From positions 8,656,102-8,720,101 of the forward strand of contig NC_052112.1 of the NCBI RefSeq assembly GCF_012273895.1: DNA of 64,000 nt, in the 5' to 3' direction. The stretch's first letter is position 1; every line of letters begins with the position of its first letter. Source of the DNA: Zerene cesonia (Eukaryota > Arthropoda > Insecta > Lepidoptera > Pieridae). The notes under the pieces were generated by a model. That model made no database searches, was not told where the DNA came from, and saw only the letters and a program-made list of their open reading frames with translations. A program made the translations under genes and the position numbers. This document shows, piece after piece, positions 11,215 through 22,363 of this stretch.

Positions 11215-11340
11215 ATATTTTTTTTTTATGTTATTGGAAGGCAAACGAGCAGACGCATTGCTTGGTGGAAAGCAAATACGCCGCCCATAGACGTCCATAA
11301 CATAGTGTTATGGGTGTTGCCTACCACAAAAATGATACAA
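11215..11340 (+). mobile_element. SINE head fragment (Metulj-like group)
   Basis: GGAAGGCAAACGAGCAGACG is followed by a degraded GGTGGAAAGCAAATACGCCG, then CCCATAGACGTCC and GTTGCCTAC. This is the usual head order of the group also seen at 18165 and 29905. Confidence 0.6.
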
Positions 11341-12107
11341 AGAGGTTCAGAAGAAGAGGTAGAATAAATAAATAAATAAAAATATTTTATAACCTCGTAT
11401 GTCCGTAATGTCCTTTACATTGTGTCGCTTTGAGCATCCCGCCAGCGTAGATCGTAAAAAAAAAATCAAAAGTAAAGCAAATATTGAAATTAGGTTAAGA
11501 ATGTGTTACAATAACGATTGAAATACAAATTGAAAAAGATAAGTTAGTAGCTGAGGCAAGCGTTTATAAAAGTTCGGCAGCGAAGATATCTCCATCTCAG
11601 AAACTTCTCGAAATGGAATGCTAAAATTTTTGCTAGAAATTCGATAAAGTTGGGACAAATCTTCCCGAATTTTCATCTGGGATCAATGTTAATCTTATTA
11701 TTGAACCCGGCGAGAAATGTTGATTGCAATAATATTGCTGTAGCACTTGGGTCGAGTTGGTTAACTATTTTGCCTTAACATGCCAAAATATTTGGATTCA
11801 ATAGTACTTCAATTGAATTATGGTACCCGCTTAACGTTTCTGTTTATTTCAGTGTTAGTTTGGTGTTATAAAGGAAAAATTTACCAACTATATACTTTAT
11901 ACGTAGCATTCTTATCGTGAAGTAATTTTCACAATGGTTGGTGTTAAATATATGTATTTACTATATACAAGTAATGAGAAACTTTATAAAAAAGGTCATA
12001 AACCTTTCAAAGGTCTCCAGATACTTAATGCGTCAGAATTACAACTATTTCCTACCAAATACAAAGAAATCACGACAAGCGGTTGAAAATAGATAAATAG
12101 CGATCCC
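11341..12107. other. Unassigned AT-rich DNA with a TAAA-type tract
   Basis: An AATAAATAAATAAATAAA tract lies at about 11364-11381. No gene recognised. Confidence 0.4.
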
Positions 12108-12109
12108 AA

Positions 12110-12245
12110 TCAGGACAACTGAACTCGTGATATTATTGTATTGTCACTGATCCTTGATAAGTGTACAAAGTTTGAATTTAATCTATTAAAGATAGATTTA
12201 AAGTAGGTCAAAATTGAGGAGACGGTCGCCTACACACAAACATAC
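12110..12245 (-). repeat. Interspersed repeat (TTGATAAGTGTACAAAGTTTGAA family)
   Basis: It shares CTTGATAAGTGTACAAAGTT and GTCAAAATTGAGG words with 34762-34890. The reverse complement matches 27888-28010 (GATTTTGACCCACTTT, ACTTTGTAGATTTATTGAGG). Class unknown. Confidence 0.55.
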
Positions 12246-12607
12246 AAGTAATTGAGAATCTCCAATTTTAGGAATGTAAAAAATGTTACTTGGTATTAAT
12301 TTCGTTTTCCCGTAATAGGCTTTTACCCCTCTTACGAAATAATAAATGTCTCACCACACCACCGCATCAATGAATACGACACAAATACCAGCAAAGTTTG
12401 ATATTTACAGTAAGCTAAACCTGGTATTAAAGTGAACTGTGGCATTCTATATCAATATGATGCAAGGCAAACAGCGTAGGAGGGCAGTATACAACCGACA
12501 CACAAACAATAGCTATACCCTATTATTAGCCATTGAGAACTGACTACTAAATTAATACAATTGCCTCTTCATTCAAACACGTGTATGTGAGATTTTGCCC
12601 GCATATT

Positions 12608-12780
12608 GTCTATTGAATCGACTTCACAAAAGGAGGATCAATTCGATTGTATTTTTTTACGCTTCTTACTAACATTTACTGGATGAACCGATTTTTATGA
12701 TTGTTTTTTTTTTATTTAAAAGTGCCTTCCATGTGGTCCCATTTAAATTTGATATATTTCCGACATCTCGACGGCAGTTT
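12608..12780 (+). repeat. ACCGACTTCAAAA-family repeat
   Basis: CGACTTCACAAAAGGAGGAT, then TGGATGAACCGATTTTTATG and CCATGTGGTCCCATTTAAAT, in the family order. Confidence 0.6.
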
Positions 12781-13285
12781 ATATATTTGTTCAAAAAAAA
12801 AACATTTTTTTTAAATATTAGATAGGCCGCCAATACAAACGATTTAATTTAGTTTCTTTAGATTGTCTAATAACCCCGAAAGAGACTAGCAAGTGAAGTG
12901 GCATGAAGGTATTTTTATAACTGTTACACGCGACGTCTTTTTCCCGTTTCGTTCCTTATCATTCAATACAGCTAAAGCCCTATATCTAATATGAGAACAC
13001 TACAAAAATTTCATTCACACATCCTCCGTAACGAGAAAATAGGTATGTTTCAACAGCCCACACATTTCTTTCGCGTGGGCTTCGACCTTTCTATATTTAG
13101 AGGATCTTATTAAACACTTCCTTATATATCCCTTCAATTTATACAGGAATTAGATAATAATTAATCAGGTACTCTTAATAAGTCGTTGGGTATTAAGCTT
13201 GTTGATATAGAATTTTAGTTTTTTTTTTTTTATTAAACAATTTAATATAATTCAGTCATAGCATGGTTTATAAAATAATAGAAGC
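12781..13285. other. Unassigned DNA
   Basis: Poly-T and poly-A tracts only; no gene or repeat end recognised. Confidence 0.4.
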
Positions 13286-13460
13286 TCCTCCCGGCTCCGA
13301 CCGGATATCAAAATTCCTGTTTTATCCCAAGGGAGCATTTATTCTGTATAAAGAGTATCCTATCACCCAAGTCAGCTAATACGCTGCCTGTATACAAAAT
13401 TTCACCAAAATCCGTTCAGTAGTTCCATTCAATCAAAACTTTCAGATTTATAATATTTAT
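13286..13460 (-). mobile_element. Helitron-like repeat (CTCGTCCCGGCTCCGCCCGG family)
   Basis: CCCGGCTCCGACCGGATATC, then TCCTGTTTTATCCCAAGGGA and CACCCAAGTCAGCTAATACG. Related copies: 24812-25018, 28523-28602 and 51829-52075 (same strand), 31787-31975 (opposite strand). Confidence 0.6.
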
Positions 13461-13608
13461 GTGACTATGAAATCTTTTTTTTTAAATTCGATTTAATCTA
13501 TTTTTATGAGAGTATATTATATAAATACTAGGATAACAGAACCTAAGTAATGATTGTACTGAAATGTGAACTTAAAAGTCTAGTGAAATACATAGACTTG
13601 TATATACT

Positions 13609-13809
13609 ACTAGCTGCGCCCCGCGGTTTCATCCGCGTAAGTCCGTATCCCGTAGGAATATCGGGATAAAAAGTTGCCTATATCTTATTCCAGTTGTCCA
13701 GCTGTCTACGTACCAAATTTCATTACAATCGGTTCAGTAGTTTTTGCGTGAAAGAGCAACAAACACACACACAGTCTTACAAACTTTCGCATTTATAATA
13801 TTAGTAGGA
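13609..13809 (-). mobile_element. Lep1-like nonautonomous Helitron-like element
   Basis: Full-length copy of about 200 bp. Read on the minus strand it starts TCCTACTAATATTATAAATG and ends GGGGCGCAGCTAG followed by T. TC at the start and CTAG at the end match Helitron termini. The interior has ATCCCGATATTCCTACGGGA and AAACCGCGGGGC. Eight further copies lie in the window. Confidence 0.8.
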
Positions 13810-13811
13810 TT

Positions 13812-13995
13812 TTACCGCCCGCGGCTTTGCCTGCGTTGTTAAGATAGATAGTTCAATGTTATATCCGCACAGTTCCAGCTCCCAAAGGATTTCTGAGATA
13901 AAACTGTCCTATTTCCTTACTCCGGTTTCAAACTATCCCCATCCCATATTTCATCCAAATCAGATAATTAATTGATTAAGGCGTGAAGGCGAAGC
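13812..13995 (-). mobile_element. Second Helitron-like repeat abutting the Lep1-like copy
   Basis: ACCGCCCGCGGCTTTGCCTG follows 2 bases after the Lep1-like element, then GATAAAACTGTCCTATTTCC and CATATTTCATCCAAATCAG. The arrangement suggests adjacent insertion. Confidence 0.5.
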
Positions 13996-14595
13996 AAAAG
14001 AAATTTTGCATGTATAATCTAAAAAGGAATTTTTGAAAAAAGTAATGAAAAAGGGAAAAGGAAACAAAAAAGATTTTCACATTATAAATCACGTCATCAC
14101 ACTTAGAAGTTTTCACAATTTTCAAGGTTGAACTATCAGGATAATCCCACCTTCAAAATTAAAGCCTTATTCAAAATGAGTGGCGGCGTTCAAAAGTTGG
14201 AGATTAAAATCTCACGTCAATGCCACTTGTCCTAGAAGTTTGAACTTTAAGTCGTGTGCAATAAGGCTCTTCAGTTATCGAGGTTGAAAAATTGATTTCG
14301 CACTTATCGGGCGGCGAAACGCGACCCGACACGATCCAATTTGAAAATTAATCCCATAGGTAAAATCAAGAAGGCACCTCGTTTTTAGGACTGAAACCGT
14401 ATGGTTTTGAACTTCGAAATATGAAAATAAATTCGCTTATAGCGCTATTATGTTTGGCAAATATTGTTTGGAAATACTTTTATGAACTATGTTATATGGT
14501 AGTCTGGAAGAGATCGCAACTAGCGATAAGACCACCATTTATACATATTTTGCTTGTGCATTATCTTATTTATGTACCTTATGTATGTGTTTAGA
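13996..14595. other. Unassigned DNA
   Basis: GC content is moderately higher at 14150-14340, without an open frame or recognised repeat. It could be a non-repetitive or regulatory stretch; nothing decisive is visible. Confidence 0.4.
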
Positions 14596-14745
14596 CCCTA
14601 TTCTTTCTCATAGCCCTTCCCAGTCCATTCCTTCTTTCCAGCCATCAATCCTTTCCTTATCCCTTATCACTTAAAAGCAGGCAGCGCATTCTCAGAGGTC
14701 TGAGCCTCTGCGAATGTTCACGGGCGGTGGTGATGAATATCCTGG
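14596..14745 (-). mobile_element. SINE fragment (Metulj-like group)
   Basis: The plus strand shows the reversed body (TAGCCCTTCCCAGTCCATTC) and then the reversed head (GTTCACGGGCGGTGG). Confidence 0.6.
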
Positions 14746-14971
14746 GACTGTTATTTTTCCTTTTATTATGTGCGCAAGAAATGTAAAGCTAATATTATGC
14801 CTACATACATACTAATATGTATAGTATTACGTTATCTGTGCCTACATGCACTTTGATTCGTTGTATAAAATTTATTTAACAACATTGCAACCACCAAGTA
14901 CCGTTAATTCATAAGTTCTAATCGTCTAATCCTTATTGTTCGACTCGCACTTCAATCTTTTCAAAAACTCC

Positions 14972-14986
14972 AGAAAGTTCCAGAAC
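14972..14986. promoter_or_regulatory. Heat-shock-element-like triplet
   Basis: GAA-AG-TTC-CA-GAA at 14973-14985 is a perfect three-unit alternating nGAAn array, and TTC-TG-GAA lies 26 bases further on (15012-15019). Such a motif is expected by chance roughly once in 100 kb, and no gene is nearby. Confidence 0.25.
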
Positions 14987-15328
14987 ATTTTCAAAATACT
15001 CGTCTATTTCGTTCTGGAAATACGTGTTTAAACAATCGAGAAACAGTCGTAAAATTGTGAATGTTTATCCGATTTTATTCTTTTCGGGTCATTGCTTTGT
15101 TTTGTTGGCCTAATTTGTGTCACCAAGGAACTTCCAATTCTTCCTGAGCCAATAATGCTTGTAATATTCCCTGATGCTTTAAAAAGTTATGTTATTATAA
15201 AAAAAACACAGTATTTTATTTATATATTCTTCGGGAAAGATTTTTGTGAAATTGTTGTTAATAGTTCATTCACGAAGTAGGTATTTTCTCGTATAGTTAT
15301 TAAATGCATTTATTGTATTTATATTATT

Positions 15329-15523
15329 ACTAGCTGCGCCCCGCGGTTTCACCCGCGTAAGTCCGTATCCCGTAAGAATATCGGGATAAAAAGTTGCCTA
15401 TATGTTATTCCAGTTATCCAGCTGTCTACGTACCATATTTCATGGCAATTGGTTCAGTAGTTTTTACGTGAAAGAGTAACTAACATCCATACATCCATAC
15501 AAACTTTCGCATTTATAATATTA
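15329..15523 (-). mobile_element. Lep1-like Helitron-like element, 5' end clipped
   Basis: It carries CTAGCTGCGCCCCGCGGTTT through to TTTCGCATTTATAATATTA and lacks the last AGTAGGA found in complete copies. Confidence 0.8.
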
Positions 15524-16106
15524 CGCATACAACTAACGAATATGATGTAAAGAGTGTGACGTAATGGATGGATGTCGTACCTGTAGATAGAGGACGTTGT
15601 GATAGTTCAGAAAAAAACGGATACCTCAGTTTTTTAGAGATTCGACATTTAAAAAAGACTGTATATGTATTATTATTTTAATCTGTTAATAGTTATGACA
15701 TCCCGGATAGATGTGCTATCGAATATTAAACTATTATTTTTTAACCCTTGTCTGGTTTATTAAAACAAAGATGTTACGCGAATTTCATGTTTTACTTATT
15801 TTTTCCTAAATTACTAATATAATTTTTCCTAATATATAAGAAGTAGCCATAATATTTGTCCATATAACCCCGCATGTAACATAACATACATCCTACATCA
15901 CTGGAAAGGAAATAGTAGGTTTCCATTCATTCGCACAGCAATAATAGGACTGTAACGTAATAAATTTTTATTTCCACGCCAGCGTCGCTTTGATAAGAGT
16001 TGTTAAATGCCATCAATAAATTCACTGCCTCTAGTCATTATATATAGAACAACCGTTCCTTAGTAGTTGTTTCTCTTTGATTTTAGGCAAGTATTAAACA
16101 TAGGTG
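15524..16106. other. Unassigned DNA
   Basis: AT-rich; no feature recognised. Confidence 0.4.
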
Positions 16107-16281
16107 TAACCCGCGGCATTACTCGAGTGGTACAAGGGTAAAAAGTAGCCTATATGCTAATCCAGACTATTATCTATATCTGTATCAAATTTCATATAGA
16201 TACGATAAGCTGTTTCCGCCTGAAAGAGTAAGAAAGATCCGTACATCCATGCATACTTTCTCCTTTACAATATTAGTAGGT
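16107..16281 (-). mobile_element. Helitron-like element (GTAACCCGCGG family)
   Basis: It reads GTAACCCGCGGCATTACTCG, then AAAAAGTAGCCTATATGCTA and ATCCAGACTAT, and ends TTTACAATATTAGTAGG, a Helitron-like 5' terminus on the minus strand. Confidence 0.65.
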
Positions 16282-16790
16282 TTAAATAATCCTACTACAT
16301 TGTTTTTACGTATACGTTTCAAGTAATAAAGGCTTGTCCGTCGTGTTACCCGGCTTATATGTGCAAACATTCGTACAATGCACGAATTAGCCCTCGCGAA
16401 GTGAAGAAACATGTACAGATGTCGTCTTAAACTTGTGGGTCTGCGTAGTCGACCAGCATTATAGTAAAGCAAATAATGTTCGCGTTGTGGCTATTTTTCT
16501 GTGAATGTGTGTTTCTAGCTATATTATTGTACAATGAGCGTCGATGAACGTAATATTAGAATGTTGGTAAATACTTAAAAACTAATTTATATGTATACCG
16601 CATGCTGAAGGTTCTTGGTGGAACTACTAATTGCACTTAGTTATACATATTCTAATTCTTGTTAATATTATCTAGAAGTTTTATTATTGGTTGTTACAAG
16701 GTTTAGATTAAGGCAGAAAACAAATCTTAAAGACAATAATATATTGTATATTATTGATTCATTTTATTTGTTTATCGCAATCAGACTATA
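16282..16790. other. Unassigned DNA
   Basis: A 95-codon minus frame at 16185-16472 overlaps the Helitron-like copy and is not credible as a gene. Confidence 0.4.
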
Positions 16791-16806
16791 TATATTTGCA
16801 TTCATT

Positions 16807-16971
16807 CAGTGGCGTAGCTAGAGGGACAAGGGCCCTGGTGTATAGGGAAAGAATCGGGCCCTCCTCCCCTCTTTTCGCCTTCCTCCCCTCTTTCAAAACT
16901 GAGCTCAGGGGGCCCGAGCTCCGAGGCCCTGGTGCACTGCACTACCTGGCCCTATGATAGCTACGCCACTG
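16807..16971. mobile_element. hAT-type MITE, intact
   Basis: A 165-bp element with perfect 14-bp terminal inverted repeats, CAGTGGCGTAGCTA at 16807-16820 and its complement at 16958-16971. It is bounded by an exact 8-bp target duplication, CATTCATT, at 16799-16806 and 16972-16979. An 8-bp duplication and CAGTGGCGTAGC ends are hallmarks of hAT elements. The interior is GC-rich and has no transposase, so it is nonautonomous. The perfect ends and duplication suggest a recent insertion. Confidence 0.92.
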
Positions 16972-17124
16972 CATTCATTAAATTCTATTCAGAATATTTT
17001 GAGTTATAAGGTGTGAAAAAAGTTATATTTAAGACACCCTCTTAATCCATGGATAAGATCGCATTGAACTTCATATTTCATATAACTTCATATTCATTAA
17101 AATCTGGATTCTGTATACCATTAT

Positions 17125-17225
17125 TTATACCAGTTTTTTTTTACATTGTTACCTTAGAATTATTGACTGGGTGAAAAGGTTTTGATGATTCTTTTTTTAT
17201 TTGAAAGCTGGTGTCCCGTATTTTC
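17125..17225 (+). repeat. ACCGACTTCAAAA-family repeat, fragment
   Basis: Only the middle is recognisable: TTACCTTAGAATTATTGACT, TTTTGATGATTCTTTTTTTA, GAAAGCTGGTGTC. Confidence 0.45.
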
Positions 17226-17729
17226 GTCTAGTCCGAAAATTAAAAGGTGCTTTAGTTTTTATTAAAAATAATTATGATCGCTATATTGGAAACAAACATT
17301 AAATATTTGCTTTGAATTCAACACGATCGAATCAATATTCCAAATGGTATTTAAATTAATATCAAATGCATTAAATTCTCTATTGAGGTAAGCTGGCTCA
17401 AGCGACACTTTTCGTGGAAAAAGCTGGAACCCTCGTCATACGGGAATCCAGTGAGATTTCAGTGACGTTGTCGGATTGGGGACTTATTGCGTTGTTTATA
17501 ATGAAAATGTACTGACAAATAGAATTTTATATTGCATTCGAATAGGGACACAGAAATATACGTAAATACAGTGGGTCTTTATCAATTTTGCCCTGGAAGT
17601 ATTTGGAGTATGTATTACTTATAATCATTATTATTTCAATTATAAAGTGCACCTTACGTTATAATGTTAACTTTTTTACGTTTGTGATACACGTTGTATT
17701 TATATATTTTTTCTAATAAAGCAACAAGC
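17226..17729. other. Unassigned DNA
   Basis: No coding or repeat signal recognised. Confidence 0.4.
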
Positions 17730-17912
17730 CGGTGGCCCGTTTCCTTTTCCTCACTCTTCCCGGACAATTGCTTCTATCCCTCTAATCTATCCTTTACCCT
17801 CTCCCCTTAAAGGTAGACAGCGCATTTTCAGATGCACCTCTATGAATGTTCATGGGCGGTGGTACCCGCTTACCATCAGGCGAACCACTCAGTTGCCCGC
17901 TTTGCCATAAAA
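17730..17912 (-). mobile_element. SINE (Metulj-like group)
   Basis: The plus strand shows the reversed body followed by the reversed head, CATGGGCGGTGGTACCCGCT then TACCATCAGGCGAACC, and GCCCGCTTTGCCATAA at the 5' end of the element. Confidence 0.7.
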
Positions 17913-18164
17913 ATTAACAAAGAAAAACAAAAATTGATAAAAGCAGCTTGTTGTAAATGGCTTATTTATTTTTTTGTGTTCCTTATTCTATTTTTCTAGT
18001 TGCCCGCCACCTACGCCATTATATTATGTAAATTCTGAAAACTCAAATAAGGATATATACTCGTGTTATCTCATATTAAATTTCATGAAAATTGAGGAGT
18101 CAATAATCCCAGCGTTGTCCTTCAAACTTGGAATTCCATATTATTTCTATTTCAAAATTGGCAA

Positions 18165-18465
18165 CGGAGATGAGAGGTCGCCTGATGGTAAGCGCTACCA
18201 CCGCCCCTGAACATCTGCAGCGGCCTTACGCCTATGAAAATATTTAATTGTGCAAATGGTCTGACTTTAAAATGTATGGAATGAAGATATTGATGAGGGG
18301 AATAAGGAAAGGACTGAGAAGGGTATGGAAAGGGATACCAGCCTCCGGCTGCCCCACTCACCGAACGAAATATAGTAGCATTCACATGCTAATATTTCAC
18401 ACGGATATTCCGTCAGCTTCCCCGGTACGGGCTAGCCCAATTCGTGCTGAGGTAAGCCCACTTTA
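18165..18465 (+). mobile_element. SINE (Metulj-like group), near full length
   Basis: Head: GATGGTAAGCGCTACCACCG, CCCCTGAACATCTGCAG. Body: GGAAAGGACTGAGAAGGGTA, CCAGCCTCCGGCTGCCCCAC, CCGGTACGGGCTAGCCCAAT, TCGTGCTGAGG. It is the most complete copy here and serves as the reference for the others. Open frames on both strands inside it are incidental. Confidence 0.75.
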
Positions 18466-18562
18466 AACAAAAGGTATCCAATACAATAAATTATATCCTC
18501 ACATAGACAAAATACATCACGAAGTAAACTTTCACACACCATTAAACATTTTCGTTGCATTA

Positions 18563-18606
18563 CACACACACAAACACACACAAACACACACTCACACACA
18601 CACACA
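18563..18606. repeat. (CA)n microsatellite, interrupted
   Basis: About 44 bp of CA repeats with A and T interruptions. Confidence 0.9.
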
Positions 18607-18919
18607 TCTATTTTACAAATGCTCTGCTACGTTTCGAATCCGCTCTGTAAAACATCGAAATATAAATCTATGACAAGTGCTCTTCGCTTATTACGTTGAA
18701 AAATCCTGCCGATTTTCCATTAAGAGCAAGGCAGGCGACAGCGGTGAAATCGTTAATGGGAAAAAATAAAAATAGATGTATTACTACTGTCGGTAAAACT
18801 TCAATTAATTTTTAAGGGTCGTCTCAAAACTACAGCCCTGAATTTATAATTCTATACAATTCTTTCCAGCACGTAGCATTGCAATACATTGCTTGTTGTA
18901 ACGCATCTTTACTGAAAAA

Positions 18920-19010
18920 TACTCTATAAAAGCGGCAATGGAATTGCGCACTTGCTGAAGAGTCGCTGCTGAAATTTGAACGGTTTCAGTGTGTGAGGCA
19001 ACAGGTGCGT
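18920..19010 (+). promoter_or_regulatory. Possible promoter and 5' splice donor
   Basis: CTATAAAAGC at about 18926-18934 resembles a TATA box. The strong donor consensus CAG|GTGCGT sits at 19002-19010. GC content rises over 18940-19060 and no repeat is recognised, which would suit a non-coding first exon. No coding sequence follows in the window. The TCAGT initiator word lies about 60 bases below the TATA-like word, which is too far, so this is weak. Confidence 0.2.
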
Positions 19011-19023
19011 TTTAAACATCAGT

Positions 19024-19038
19024 CGGCGGAAACCGCCG
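19024..19038. repeat. Short perfect stem-loop
   Basis: CGGCGG AAA CCGCCG: 6-bp GC arms and a 3-base loop in AT-rich surroundings. Confidence 0.6.
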
Positions 19039-20253
19039 TAGCTGACGGACGTATGCTAACGCGGAAAGAGGCATTGAATAATAAAGTTTTATTGGAAATT
19101 AAATTCGCGCCGTTATATGAATATGTGTGAGTGGTAAAGACGAAACATCGCTGTTAAGTTTATTGCGAGAACATAAACTCTGAGTGTGGATGTTGAAAAC
19201 AGATTGGATAGCGTGAAGGTAAAACGCTTTTTGATGTCTATTTTAATGTGTGTTTTTTAGTAAAAATTGACGAATTAGATGAGATAAAGTTTTGTATATT
19301 TGCACAAATTTGTTGCACAGATATTCTAGAAAACATTTCTATAATTATAATAATTACCCTATTACCGTGAAATTTGTTTATTTATTTATTATACAACGCC
19401 GTTCATATTTTTAAATAAAAGACTGATTAAACTTATTTATTTCGCATGAACATTTTTTCCCTCTCTGCAAAACTCTAAATATAAATAATATCCAATGGCG
19501 ATTAACATTAAAGATATAAACCATAAATGCTTAACATGATTTTACGAAAATTCAATACCACAGAATACACATATTTTTTTAGTAAATGTACATTCAAGTC
19601 AAATAAATCTCTATATTAACTTCAAGACTGTATCTTTAATAAAGATTCTCGCGATGTAACAGCGCAGCTTTAGCGCCATAAAACGATTTTATAGTAATAC
19701 TAAAGTTAAATAAACCGTAAGTACAGTTAGCTTTATTATATCTAAGTATATTAAAAAGTTTCCTCCCATATATTTGTTAAACAGAGACAAATTTTATTTA
19801 AACAATCCCACATATATTTAAAGTAATGATGGCTTTTTGGGTTTTGAAATTCGATGAATTTTTTGATTAAAATTGAAGAGTTTGAAAAAGCATAATATGA
19901 TACATTATAATTTATAGCACTTACGACGCAGAGCAATGGGTGAAGGCTCGTTAAATATAGCTACACTAGGTCAAGAAATATCAATTGGACGATTAATACT
20001 TAAAGTAAATCAACCACATTGCTAAAGAATCAAAACTTATTAAGTTTTTGGTGATCAGAAAATCCGTTTAATATACTCGTTTCCATCGATAAATGGCATA
20101 TCTTTTATTGAATACATAATAACACTATTCATTGCGTAATAGTGAGTAGCTTGGGAATCCAATTTGCTACGACATAAGGATAATGCGGACAATCATAGGA
20201 CAGTACAGGTAGCCGTAATACAAATTGTTTATTAATAAGACTTGTTATGAAAT
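19039..20253. other. Unassigned AT-rich DNA
   Basis: AAG|GTAAAA at 19216-19224 would fit a splice donor, but no exon can be defined. Nothing else recognised. Confidence 0.35.
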
Positions 20254-20451
20254 ACCAGCTGCGCCCCGCGGTTTCACCCGCGTAAGTCTGTATCCGGTAT
20301 GAATATCGGGATAAAAAGTTGCCTATGTGTTATTCCAGTTGTCCAGCTATCTACGTACCAAATTTAATTTCATCGGTTCAGTAGTTTTTGCGTAAAAGAG
20401 TAACAAACTCACACATCCTCACAAACTTTCGCATTTATAATATTAGTAGGA
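20254..20451 (-). mobile_element. Lep1-like Helitron-like element
   Basis: ACCAGCTGCGCCCCGCGGTT (CTAG mutated to CCAG) through to GCATTTATAATATTAGTAGG and A. An extra TAGGA unit follows the 5' terminus. Confidence 0.8.
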
Positions 20452-20699
20452 TAGGATATAATATGAATAATTTTCAACAACCCTCGCTAAAACAAAGGAT
20501 TTTCTATATTCGACTGACTTTTTTGTGTTTATTTAATAACTCGATGACATTTATCAACAGTTTCTCCGTCTCTTTGTAGTCAAGGCGTAGCTGAATACAT
20601 TTAAGGATACACTGCAAAGATTCTTCTCTTCTTTTTTATTTTAATTATAATGTAATCATATAAGAAAGGAGCGTTGTAACACGTAAATTTTTAAGCAAA

Positions 20700-21095
20700 C
20701 GAGTCTTACGAGATTGGTAGACTGTAAATCTCATTGATGCGATTTTTTGTTTTTGTGACAACAGAAAAAGATGGAAGTATAGTGTGCTGTCTTTGTACTA
20801 ATACTTTAATACATAATTGTCTCACAGTGAGAACACGGCATCGTTGTACAAGAGATTTGTTGGATAACTAAAACGTTCATATTGTAAGACTTTAAAGATA
20901 CATCTCTGTGTGTTCAAATGTAATAAGGTTTGTTTTGTTTGCGGCGCCCCAAGCCGAGATACCATAGTTAATAAGCGATTGGCACAAAGATTGATAGACG
21001 ATTTTATATGTGGACTCGTCGTTTTATTGTTTCACTTTTTAAAAAATTGCTTAAAGTTTACGTATTCGCTATTTTATATAGTCGATGTGCGATTC
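20700..21095 (-). pseudogene. LINE reverse transcriptase C-terminal region, decayed
   Basis: The minus strand reads HIDYIK-stop-RIRKL at about 21089, then YQSLCQSLINYGISAWG at 20940-20990, then HTQRCIF. After a frameshift at about 20823 it reads VRQLCIKVLVQ and stops near 20700. WG preceded by a tyrosine-glycine pair, and VRQL, are typical landmarks downstream of the catalytic domain in CR1/Jockey-like LINEs. Stop codons and the frameshift show it is dead. A further LINE piece lies at 21310-22497 on the same strand. Confidence 0.7.
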
Positions 21096-21309
21096 AATGA
21101 CACATATTATTCCGCATATGTAATCCATAAAAAAATAACAGAAAGAAGTTCTAAAATAATTTATGTAAAATTTAAATACACCTTGAGAAATTTTGAAAGA
21201 ATAAAATAAAAATTGATCACGAGGCGGGATTCGAACCCTTTTTTTGCCTCACCGTAGCAACGCCTAGCCTGATCCCACCTTAGAAATCGAATTTCTTCAA
21301 TTCTTTCGG

Positions 21310-21363
21310 TTTTATGTGCCTCAGGGACACCCCACGCCATCTATTGAAATTGTTTCTACTCTT
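21310..21363 (-). pseudogene. LINE reverse transcriptase fragment with decayed GVPQG motif
   Basis: The minus strand reads GGTGTCCCTGAGGCACATAA, a one-base-damaged version of the GVPQGT-coding stretch of reverse transcriptases. It sits at the gap edge, where the sequence before the gap ends at VNGYQSK; that peptide normally precedes GVPQG by only a few residues. Confidence 0.5.
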
Positions 21364-22363
21364 NNNNNNNNNNNNNNNNNNNNNNNNNNNNNNNNNNNNN
21401 NNNNNNNNNNNNNNNNNNNNNNNNNNNNNNNNNNNNNNNNNNNNNNNNNNNNNNNNNNNNNNNNNNNNNNNNNNNNNNNNNNNNNNNNNNNNNNNNNNNN
21501 NNNNNNNNNNNNNNNNNNNNNNNNNNNNNNNNNNNNNNNNNNNNNNNNNNNNNNNNNNNNNNNNNNNNNNNNNNNNNNNNNNNNNNNNNNNNNNNNNNNN
21601 NNNNNNNNNNNNNNNNNNNNNNNNNNNNNNNNNNNNNNNNNNNNNNNNNNNNNNNNNNNNNNNNNNNNNNNNNNNNNNNNNNNNNNNNNNNNNNNNNNNN
21701 NNNNNNNNNNNNNNNNNNNNNNNNNNNNNNNNNNNNNNNNNNNNNNNNNNNNNNNNNNNNNNNNNNNNNNNNNNNNNNNNNNNNNNNNNNNNNNNNNNNN
21801 NNNNNNNNNNNNNNNNNNNNNNNNNNNNNNNNNNNNNNNNNNNNNNNNNNNNNNNNNNNNNNNNNNNNNNNNNNNNNNNNNNNNNNNNNNNNNNNNNNNN
21901 NNNNNNNNNNNNNNNNNNNNNNNNNNNNNNNNNNNNNNNNNNNNNNNNNNNNNNNNNNNNNNNNNNNNNNNNNNNNNNNNNNNNNNNNNNNNNNNNNNNN
22001 NNNNNNNNNNNNNNNNNNNNNNNNNNNNNNNNNNNNNNNNNNNNNNNNNNNNNNNNNNNNNNNNNNNNNNNNNNNNNNNNNNNNNNNNNNNNNNNNNNNN
22101 NNNNNNNNNNNNNNNNNNNNNNNNNNNNNNNNNNNNNNNNNNNNNNNNNNNNNNNNNNNNNNNNNNNNNNNNNNNNNNNNNNNNNNNNNNNNNNNNNNNN
22201 NNNNNNNNNNNNNNNNNNNNNNNNNNNNNNNNNNNNNNNNNNNNNNNNNNNNNNNNNNNNNNNNNNNNNNNNNNNNNNNNNNNNNNNNNNNNNNNNNNNN
22301 NNNNNNNNNNNNNNNNNNNNNNNNNNNNNNNNNNNNNNNNNNNNNNNNNNNNNNNNNNNNNNN
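21364..22363. other. Assembly gap, 1000 N
   Basis: Exactly 1000 N, the same as the other two gaps, so this is a placeholder length. Flanking LINE motifs suggest very little sequence may be missing. Confidence 0.95.

Noticed and set aside
16754..16957. 67-codon frame at the hAT MITE
   Set aside because: It runs through the terminal repeat and interior of a nonautonomous element.
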